Assembly: GCA_944321005.1 (NCBI GenBank) | Contig: CALUJT010000165.1 | Coordinates: 1-5,051 of the forward strand | Direction of reading: 5' to 3' | DNA from: an uncultured Atopobiaceae bacterium | GTDB lineage: Bacteria > Actinomycetota > Coriobacteriia > Coriobacteriales > Atopobiaceae | DNA length: 5,051 nt | Shown: piece after piece, positions 1 through 4,230 of the stretch | How the letters are laid out: each line of letters opens with the position of its first letter | How positions within the stretch are numbered: position 1 is the stretch's first letter | Notes under the pieces: generated by a model | What the model was told of the DNA's origin: nothing | Seen by the model: only the letters and a program-made list of their open reading frames with translations | Database searches by the model: none | Program-made: the position numbers and the translations under genes

Positions 1-375
1 CGGTGGCGCGAGGGCGCGAGCCAGGAGGAGGCAGCCTCCGTGGCGGGCATGGGGCTTACGAAGTTCAAGCTGCTGTTCCGACATACGACCGGGAGCACAT
101 GGAGTGCCTACCTTACCGCACGGCGCATGCGCGAGGCGAGGGTGCTGCTCGCATCCGGGAAGGCGGTCGCCGAGACGGCGAGGAAGGTCGGCTACCGCTC
201 CCCCACGAGCTTCTCAGCAGCGTTCTCAAGGGCGTATGGGGTGTCTCCCCACCAGTTCAAGAGCGAAACCAAGGCGAGGGTCGTGGAGGTCGCCTCCAAA
301 CAGGCCCGCGCCGCCAACCAGACGCTGGGGCATAACCGCAGCCAATCTTCCCCGCTTCCATGCAGCCAAAGTTAA
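1..375 (+). CDS. AraC-family transcriptional regulator, C-terminal DNA-binding domain (5' end outside window)
   Basis: The reading frame is open from base 1 to the TAA at 373-375, so only the last 124 residues are seen and the ligand-sensing N-terminal part lies off the window. The two helix-turn-helix units of an AraC/XylS DNA-binding domain are visible: the first around the AASVAGMG and FKLLFRHTTG segments (about residues 11-33), then the linker helix with RRMREARVLL (about 43-52), and the second unit with AETARKVGYRSPTSFSAAF ending in the hallmark YGVSPHQFK (about 58-86). A tail of roughly 38 residues after the domain, rich in Ala, Ser and Gln, has no recognisable motif. The pattern resembles the PchR/YbtA-type AraC regulators often linked to iron-siderophore genes, but the specificity cannot be read from this fragment. 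It is convergent with the downstream flavoprotein gene, so control of that gene is not implied. Family assignment is secure; target and inducer are unknown. Confidence 0.9.
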   Translation, partial: RWREGASQEEAASVAGMGLTKFKLLFRHTTGSTWSAYLTARRMREARVLLASGKAVAETARKVGYRSPTSFSAAFSRAYGVSPHQFKSETKARVVEVASKQARAANQTLGHNRSQSSPLPCSQS

Positions 376-494
376 AGGCAGCTCAATATGCGCTTCATCT
401 ACGAGCTGATCGTCGAGTGCGCACCGAAGGAGGCCGGATTGCCGCGGAGCGCATCAACGAGCCCTCCCTTCTCGCCAGCCCCCCCGAACCCGGC
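376..494. other. Convergent intergenic gap
   Basis: These 119 bases separate the stop codons of two converging genes. I looked for a shared rho-independent terminator and found only a weak, interrupted pairing (426-433 with 464-471, loop of about 30) without a T-tract on either strand, so no terminator is called. A + strand frame starting at 388 continues far into the antisense of the next gene and has no convincing ribosome binding site. Confidence 0.5.
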
Positions 495-2222
495 CTACCG
501 CCCGATCTCCTCCAGCAGCTGCGCCACGCCCTTCTTGCCAAAGGTCACGCGCTCGCGACCGTCCGCATGGCGGATGACCACGCACGGCACGCTCATAGCG
601 CGATAGCGGTCGCGCAGCGCGCCGAAGTGCGCCACGTCGTATGCCTCCGCCGTCACGCGCGGGCTGAGCGCGGCGATGCGCTGCGCGGCCACCACGGTGT
701 CCGGGCACATCGTGCACGAGAGCGAGACGAGCAGCGTGATCTGCAGGTCCTCAGTGATTCCTTCCGCCGCGGCGCGGTCCGCGTCCGCGATGGGCTGCCC
801 GGGGCCGGCCGCGTTGTAGAGCCCGAGCACGAAGCTCGTGAACTCGTGGCCGCCCGGCACGCCGTGGAAGGCGAGGCCCGTCCACGCGCCGTCCTCGCGG
901 CACACGCGCACGCAGGGCAGCTCCGCCTCGGACAGCTCGCCCGCGGGCGCGACCTCCACGGAGAGCCTGTCCGTGAGCGCGGCCAGCTCCTCCATGTAGG
1001 CCCGAAGCTCGGCCGAGACCGGACCATCGTCGAGGTGCAGCCGCAGGACGAGCGGGCGCTCCATGCGCGAGAAGACCGCGTCGAGCTGCGCCCTCATCTC
1101 CGGCGTGAGGAGCGACCCGTCATCCTGGGCGGCCGGGCGCTCCACCTTCGGCTCCTCGGAGGCACGCGGGCGCGACACCGACGCCTGGGGCACGAGGCCC
1201 GTGCGCTCCTGCGCGGCCTTGAGGTAGCGCTCCATGTCCGTCGCGGTCTGGGCGGCCTGCCCCACGGCCGTCGCCACCTGGCGCAGCGTCTTCACGCAGA
1301 CGTCGCCCGCGGCAAAGAGGCCGTCCGCCGAAGTCATCTGGCGATCGTCGGTGAGGACGTACCCGCGCTCGTCGAGCTCGACGATTCCACGCACGAGCCC
1401 CGTCGCCGGCGCGTAGCCCACGAAGACGAAGATGCCAAAGGTCTCGCCCGCCGGAGCCTCGTAGCTGGTCTCCTCGCCGGTGCGCGTGTTGCGGCAGCGC
1501 AGGTGTCGGAGCCCGACCTCGTCGCCGCCTGCCTCCACGAGCTCGGTGTTGTAGAGCACGTCGATATTGGGGTGGCTCTTCGCGGGCTCGGCCGCCGCGG
1601 GCGCGCAGGTGAAGTCGTCCCCGCGCACGAGCACGGTCACGTGGCTCGCATACTTGGTGAGAAAGACGCTCTCCTCAGCCGCAGCGAAGCCGCCGCCCAC
1701 CACGAAGACCCGCTTTCCCGTGAAGAACTCGCCATCGCAGGTGGCGCAGTAGGCCACGCCGCGCCCGCGGAACTCCTCCTCGCCGGCAAAGCCCAGGCGG
1801 CGCGGGCTCGCCCCGGTGGCGAGAAGGACCGCGAGGCAGGAGAGCTCCCCGCGCGAGGTGCTCACGCGCTTGACGTCGCCCGCCAGATCGAGCCCCGTCA
1901 CCTCGGCGAGCAGGAACTCCGCGCCGAACGACTCGGCCTGCCGCCGCATGGTCTCGGTGAGCTCGGCGCCGCTCGCGGAGAGAACGCCGGGGTAGTTCAC
2001 CACCTCGCTCGTGATGGTGATCTGCCCGCCGAACGTCTCGCGCTCGACCACGAGCACGCGGTAGCGCGCTCGCGCGAGGTAAAGGGCCGCGGTGAGGCCG
2101 GCGGGACCGCCGCCGATGATGACGGCGTCGTAGAGGCTCTTGGAATCGGGCCGGGCCGCCGCGTTCTTCTCGCTTGCGTTCTTCTCGCTTGCGTTCTTCT
2201 CGCTCAGGTTTTTCTCGCTCAT
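495..2222 (-). CDS. AhpF-like peroxiredoxin reductase with reversed domain order (TrxR core + C-terminal AhpF N-terminal domain)
   Basis: A 575-residue flavoprotein predicted to pass electrons from a nicotinamide nucleotide through FAD and two disulfides to AhpC, encoded just upstream. Residues about 30-335 are a thioredoxin-reductase core: FAD motif GGGPAG (37-42), redox motif CATCDG (Cys159, Cys162), nucleotide-binding GGGFAAAEE (176-184) and the FAD motif FAAGD (303-307). After a loose linker (about 340-370), residues 371-575 match the N-terminal domain of AhpF: a first thioredoxin fold without CxxC containing GHEFTSFVLGL (458-468), then a second fold with SLSCTMCPD (Cys503, Cys506) and a likely cis-proline in SVPCVV (Pro546). 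In classical AhpF this domain comes first. Residues 2-20 are four SEKN-type pentapeptide repeats. The start at 2222 is chosen because AGGGAG (2229-2234) lies 6 nt upstream; the longer frame from 2291 would translate a GC-rich hairpin. The HRRxxxR NADPH signature of TrxR is absent (VRGDDF at 199-204), so NADH may be preferred. Not soluble-TrxR-like in length (about 310). Confidence 0.9.
   Translation of the reverse strand: MSEKNLSEKNASEKNASEKNAAARPDSKSLYDAVIIGGGPAGLTAALYLARARYRVLVVERETFGGQITITSEVVNYPGVLSASGAELTETMRRQAESFGAEFLLAEVTGLDLAGDVKRVSTSRGELSCLAVLLATGASPRRLGFAGEEEFRGRGVAYCATCDGEFFTGKRVFVVGGGFAAAEESVFLTKYASHVTVLVRGDDFTCAPAAAEPAKSHPNIDVLYNTELVEAGGDEVGLRHLRCRNTRTGEETSYEAPAGETFGIFVFVGYAPATGLVRGIVELDERGYVLTDDRQMTSADGLFAAGDVCVKTLRQVATAVGQAAQTATDMERYLKAAQERTGLVPQASVSRPRASEEPKVERPAAQDDGSLLTPEMRAQLDAVFSRMERPLVLRLHLDDGPVSAELRAYMEELAALTDRLSVEVAPAGELSEAELPCVRVCREDGAWTGLAFHGVPGGHEFTSFVLGLYNAAGPGQPIADADRAAAEGITEDLQITLLVSLSCTMCPDTVVAAQRIAALSPRVTAEAYDVAHFGALRDRYRAMSVPCVVIRHADGRERVTFGKKGVAQLLEEIGR
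2161..2220 (-). repeat. 15-bp coding tandem repeat, four copies
   Basis: Four head-to-tail 15-bp units lie at 2161-2175, 2176-2190, 2191-2205 and 2206-2220, directly behind the start codon of the AhpF-like gene. The first two are identical, the third differs at its last base and the fourth carries further changes (AGG for GCG and TTT for TTC). They encode residues 2-21 as SEKNL, SEKNA, SEKNA, SEKNA. The unit length is a multiple of three, so gain or loss of a copy keeps the frame and changes only the length of a charged, probably disordered N-terminal tail. Confidence 0.95.
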
Positions 2223-2241
2223 TCTTTGCTCCCTATGTACG

Positions 2242-2273
2242 AGGGCCGCGGCCGGATGCCCGGTCGCGGCCCT
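2242..2273 (-). other. GC-rich intercistronic hairpin between ahpC and the ahpF-like gene
   Basis: A perfect 9-bp stem (2242-2250 with 2265-2273) is extended, past one A-C mismatch in the minus-strand RNA (G-U if read from the plus strand), by a 4-bp CCGG/CCGG stem with a 4-nt loop at 2256-2259. It lies in the 78-bp gap between the ahpC stop (2301) and the next start (2222), ending 19 nt before that start and 7 nt before its ribosome binding site. No T-run follows, so it is not a canonical rho-independent terminator. It more likely stabilises the ahpC 3' end or dampens downstream expression. Confidence 0.65.
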
Positions 2274-2300
2274 GTCCGAGTCTTCGCGCACAGCGCGCGC

Positions 2301-2864
2301 CTACAGCTGACCCACCAGGTCGAGGCTGGGCCTCAGCGTCTCGGCGCCCGGCTGCCACTTGGCGGGGCAGACCTCGTCGCCGTGCTCGGCCACGAACTTG
2401 GCAGCCTGGACCAGACGCAGCAGCTCCTTGGCGTTGCGGCCGATGCCGCCGGCCGTGACCTCGTAGACCTGGATGCGACCCTCGGGGTCCACGATGAAGG
2501 CGCCGCGCTCGGCGAGGCCGTCGTCCTCGATCAGGACCTCGAAGTCGCGCGCGAGGACGTGCGCCGGGTCCGCCAGCATGGGGTAGGCAACCTTGCTCAC
2601 GCGCTCGGACTCGTCGTGCCACGCCTTGTGCACGAAGTGGGTGTCGCAGCTCACGGAGTAGACCTCGCAGCCCTCGGCCTTGAAGGCGTCATAGTTCTCT
2701 GCCAGCTCCTCGAGCTCGGTGGGGCAGACGAAAGTGAAGTCGGCGGGATAGAAGAAGAACAGGCTCCAGTGCCCGAGGGTGTCCGCCTTGGTGACGGTGT
2801 GGAAGTCCCCGTTCTGATAGGCCTGGACGGTGAAGTCGGAGATCTCCTTGTTGATGAGGGACAT
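2301..2864 (-). CDS. ahpC: Alkyl hydroperoxide reductase subunit C (typical 2-Cys peroxiredoxin)
   Basis: AhpC reduces hydrogen peroxide, organic hydroperoxides and peroxynitrite in the cytoplasm using a peroxidatic cysteine. At 187 residues it matches the enterobacterial length. The peroxidatic site FTFVCPTE is at 43-50 (Cys47, with conserved Thr44), the conserved Arg is Arg120 in LAERGAF, the GGIGRN loop typical of bacterial AhpC is at 139-144, and the resolving cysteine is Cys166 in EVCPAKW. The C-terminus TLRPSLDLVGQL is nearly the same as in classical AhpC. The start at 2864 is supported by an AAAGGAG ribosome binding site (2871-2877) 6 nt upstream. The gene is followed after 78 bp by its presumed reductase, the usual ahpC-ahpF order. 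Two further cysteines (66, 73) are not part of the known mechanism. Control is unknown: a 145-bp upstream gap probably holds the promoter, but no recognisable PerR or OxyR site was found. Confidence 0.97.
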   Translation of the reverse strand: MSLINKEISDFTVQAYQNGDFHTVTKADTLGHWSLFFFYPADFTFVCPTELEELAENYDAFKAEGCEVYSVSCDTHFVHKAWHDESERVSKVAYPMLADPAHVLARDFEVLIEDDGLAERGAFIVDPEGRIQVYEVTAGGIGRNAKELLRLVQAAKFVAEHGDEVCPAKWQPGAETLRPSLDLVGQL

Positions 2865-3009
2865 GCTTGGCTCCTTTGATTGGTGGCTACCCGTTGGGGC
2901 TTGCTCAAGTGATACCCATCAGGCCCCATTTCTACCGCCAGAGTTTGCCTTATCTTACTTTTGTCGGATACTACACGACGCCTACACAATCAGAGGAGCG
3001 ACGCCCGGC
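2865..3009 (-). promoter_or_regulatory. Probable ahpC promoter/leader region
   Basis: This 145-bp gap upstream of ahpC contains the most A/T-rich patch nearby (about 2940-2975), as expected for a promoter. A TAAGAT-like -10 candidate occurs in minus-strand reading near 2951-2957, but I find no matching -35 at normal spacing, so no exact promoter is placed. Just upstream of it are an imperfect 17-bp palindrome at 2963-2979 (GTCG...CGAC, 6 of 8 pairs) and the direct repeat GTGTAG (minus strand; 2971-2976 and 2982-2987) with an 11-bp period. In the leader, 2895-2900 can pair with 2923-2928 (TGGGGC/GCCCCA), enclosing a small TGAT/ATCA hairpin (2910-2921). These are sequence observations; function is inferred. 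Confidence 0.4.
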
Positions 3010-3375
3010 TCACCGTGCTACGCGATAGCCCGCCGACTCCACGGCAGCGGCGAGCGCGACGGGGTCGATCGGATCCCTGGAGAGCACGCGCACGTGGTCG
3101 GGCAGGCTCGCGCGCGCCCACACGCCGCCGATGCCGTCGAGCGCGGTCTCCACGGCGGCGAGGCAGTGCTCGCAGTGCATCCCCTCGACGGTGAGCTCAG
3201 CCGAATAGGGGTAGTGAGCCTCGTTGGTGTCGGCGACCGTCGGACGTGCGACGTGCGACTCTCCCCCGCCGGAGCACCCGCACCCGCAGCCGCCCCGGCG
3301 GAGCGTCCGCAGGTAGCGGCGAGCGGCGAGAAGGACGACCGCCACCACGGCCAGAACGATAATGACGTTGATCAT
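3010..3375 (-). CDS. Membrane-anchored heavy-metal-associated (HMA) domain protein with Cys-rich linker
   Basis: A 121-residue protein in three parts. Residues 2-18 form a single hydrophobic segment followed by the basic stretch RRYLRTLRR (19-27), which by the positive-inside rule puts the C-terminus in the cytoplasm. Residues 28-38 are a Gly/Cys-rich linker, GGCGCGCSGGG (Cys30, 32, 34). This anchor plus linker resembles the small FeoB-associated Cys-rich membrane proteins. Residues about 58-120 are a ferredoxin-like HMA domain with the metal-binding motif GMHCEHC (Cys68, Cys71), an AVETALDGIGGV helix and the terminal AVESAGYRV typical of copper chaperones and P-type ATPase N-termini. A likely ligand is Cu(I) or another soft metal, but this cannot be decided from the sequence. 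The start is supported by AAGGGGG 5 nt upstream. It lies 145 bp upstream of ahpC on the same strand; co-transcription is possible but unproven. No transporter partner is in the window. Confidence 0.85.
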   Translation of the reverse strand: MINVIIVLAVVAVVLLAARRYLRTLRRGGCGCGCSGGGESHVARPTVADTNEAHYPYSAELTVEGMHCEHCLAAVETALDGIGGVWARASLPDHVRVLSRDPIDPVALAAAVESAGYRVAR

Positions 3376-3419
3376 GGCAACCCCCTTACAAGCTCACGTT
3401 CTTCTCGCCCGCCGAATGG

Positions 3420-3446
3420 GACAAAAGGGGACTGCCCCCTTTCGTC
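3420..3446. repeat. REP-like palindrome, copy 1
   Basis: An inverted repeat with 10 of 11 paired positions around a 5-nt loop. The outer GAC/GTC pairs are followed by a single A-C mismatch and then AAAGGGG/CCCCTTT. It shares the GACAAA-GGGACTG core with the neighbouring palindrome at 3456-3482, with one extra G/C pair and a shifted centre, which marks the two as members of one repeat family. Confidence 0.8.
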
Positions 3447-3455
3447 GCACATAAC

Positions 3456-3482
3456 TTGACAAAGGGACTGTCCCTTTGTCAA
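3456..3482. repeat. REP-like palindrome, copy 2 (perfect 13-bp arms)
   Basis: A perfect palindrome of 13-bp arms (3456-3468 and 3470-3482) around a single central base; the arm reads TTGACAAAGGGAC. It ends one base before the stop codon of the DUF454 gene (3484-3486). Because the arms start with TTGACA, each strand shows a fortuitous -35-like hexamer. Palindromes built on GGGAC/GTCCC with flanking TTTGTC are, to my knowledge, dispersed repeats in several bacterial genomes, some of them mobilised by REP-associated tyrosine transposases. As an RNA hairpin it could also protect the 3' end of the operon mRNA. Confidence 0.85.
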
Positions 3483-3483
3483 A

Positions 3484-3870
3484 TCACGCCTCCGCGGGCA
3501 CGCGACGGGTCTTCACGCCAAAGCAGAAGTACAGGATGTGGAACGCCCACACGCACACGAGCACGATCTGCCCCACGCGCACCTGGTGCATCATGACAAA
3601 GCCGATGGTCATGAGCAGGGTCACCGTGGCCATCACGCGGATCTTGGTGGCCCAGTCCATGCCCTGGCCTCTCACGTAGCTCTCGAGGTTCCTCTTGTAG
3701 AGCTTGGTGCCCGTGAACCACGCGTGCAGCCGCTCCGAGCTCTTGGCAAAGCAGAACGCCGCGAGCATCAGGAACGGAAACGCCGGCAGCAGCGGAACCA
3801 CCGCTCCGATGGCCCCCAGCACGAGCCCCACGCAGCCCAACGCAACGAGCAGCACCTTCTTGACGTTCAT
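3484..3870 (-). CDS. YbaN/DUF454-family inner-membrane protein
   Basis: A 128-residue membrane protein close to the length of E. coli YbaN (about 125). The family signature is clear: GAIGAVVPLLPAFPFLMLAAFCFAKSS (19-45, in which the usual LPT is LPA), then ERLHAWFTGTKLY (46-58) and a basic amphipathic stretch with YVRGQGMDWATK (65-76). Hydrophobic segments lie at about 4-26 and 28-43, with two more at about 78-95 and 98-117. The biochemical role of the family is not established. I chose the ATG at 3870 because an AGGGAGG site (3875-3881) lies 4 nt upstream and because it overlaps the previous gene's stop in an ATGA, indicating translational coupling. The frame stays open upstream to 4332, but that extension is only the shadow of the YgbA-like gene. 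The gene is the last of the visible operon, with a REP-like palindrome abutting its stop. Confidence 0.88.
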   Translation of the reverse strand: MNVKKVLLVALGCVGLVLGAIGAVVPLLPAFPFLMLAAFCFAKSSERLHAWFTGTKLYKRNLESYVRGQGMDWATKIRVMATVTLLMTIGFVMMHQVRVGQIVLVCVWAFHILYFCFGVKTRRVPAEA

Positions 3871-4229
3871 GTGTCCTCCCTGGAAAGTCGTCTCTTCTCG
3901 GCCTTGGTCTCTATGACGTGGCGGACGGCAGCCACGGGGTGGTGGAAGATCATGCGCGGTCCCGAGAAACGCATGACCTCGCGGATCTTCTCGCGCATCT
4001 CCGGCCTGTAGCAGTGCACGCGGCAGTTGGAGCAGAAGGTCTTGGTCTCCATGAAGGGACAGCGGTCGCTGCGCTGCCGCGCGTACTCCGCGAGCTCGGC
4101 GCACTCCGGGCAGAGCTCGCCCGCACGCGTGCCGTGGCGCTTGCGGCAGTAGAGCGCGATCATCTCGGAGACCATGCGCTTCTCGCGCTCGCGCTTTTTC
4201 ATGACAGATGACCCTGTCCCCCTTGTCAT
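3867..4229 (-). CDS. YgbA-like protein (nitrous oxide-stimulated promoter family)
   Basis: A 120-residue soluble, basic, Cys-rich protein matching the YgbA_NO family: MIALYCRKRHG (23-33), LCPECAELAEYA (39-50), RCPF (56-59), FCSNCRVHCYRPEMRE (65-80) and the signature VMRFSGPRMIFHHP (85-98). The seven cysteines (28, 40, 43, 57, 66, 69, 73), mostly in CxxC pairs, suggest bound metal or an Fe-S centre, but this is inference. In enterobacteria ygbA is under the nitric-oxide-sensing repressor NsrR; the molecular function is poorly known. The start at 4229 is preferred because GGGAGGG (4234-4240) lies 4 nt upstream and the ATG overlaps the stop of the ABC gene as ATGA. An alternative ATG at 4202 (residue 10) aligns with the family's usual basic N-terminus. 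The nine extra residues, MTRGTGSSV, are encoded by a palindrome at 4200-4230 that looks like a degenerate REP-like copy. Confidence 0.88.
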   Translation of the reverse strand: MTRGTGSSVMKKREREKRMVSEMIALYCRKRHGTRAGELCPECAELAEYARQRSDRCPFMETKTFCSNCRVHCYRPEMREKIREVMRFSGPRMIFHHPVAAVRHVIETKAEKRRLSREDT

Positions 4230-4230
4230 G
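4200..4230. repeat. REP-like palindrome, degenerate copy 3, overlapping the ygbA-like start
   Basis: Perfect 7-bp arms CATGACA (4200-4206) and TGTCATG (4224-4230) flank a 17-bp centre containing CCCTGTCCCCC. Read on the minus strand the order TGACAAGGGGGACAGGG resembles the start of the palindromes at 3420-3482 (TGACAAAGGGAC). Within it, GACAG (4203-4207) can alternatively pair with CTGTC (4214-4218). Each long arm contains a candidate ATG of the YgbA-like gene (4229 and 4202), so the RNA hairpin would enclose both starts. Membership in the same repeat family is likely but not certain. Confidence 0.6.

Larger units (their letters stand above)
3376..3483. other. Intergenic gap carrying two REP-like palindromes
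   Basis: The 108 bp between the DUF454 gene stop and the HMA gene start hold two related palindromes (listed separately) and the ribosome binding site of the HMA gene (3381-3387). No convincing promoter for the HMA gene was recognised, and no T-tract follows either palindrome in the direction of transcription, so a canonical terminator for the upstream operon is not seen. Confidence 0.6.

Noticed and set aside
426..471. Possible bidirectional terminator between the convergent genes
   Set aside because: The pairing is short, interrupted by a mismatch and a wobble, has a loop of about 30 nt and no T-run.
388..606. Small + strand frame beginning MRFIYELIVECAPKE after the AraC gene
   Set aside because: Its first residues look protein-like, but the frame then runs into the antisense of the AhpF-like gene, the ribosome binding site is weak and no family is recognised. 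It could be a gene remnant, but this cannot be supported.
2223..2291. N-terminal extension of the AhpF-like protein to an earlier start at 2291
   Set aside because: It would translate through the GC-rich hairpin, the 23 residues have no family resemblance, and a good ribosome binding site directly precedes the ATG at 2222.
360..2879. An open frame of 839 codons on the + strand spanning the antisense of the AhpF-like and ahpC genes
   Set aside because: It mirrors two well-supported genes on the other strand, is a low-complexity mix rich in Arg, Ala, His, Leu and Glu typical of GC-rich antisense frames, and has no recognisable domain.
3420..3482. Palindromes as rho-independent terminators of the ABC operon
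   Set aside because: Neither stem is followed by a T-tract on the minus strand, and their family resemblance to each other is better explained as dispersed repeats. A secondary effect on mRNA ends remains possible.
3456..3487. TTGACA hexamers at both edges of the palindrome as -35 promoter elements
   Set aside because: They arise from the symmetry of the repeat. At 17-bp spacing the -10 positions read TCAAGT (minus) and TCAAAT (plus), which are poor, and no gene starts on the + strand here.
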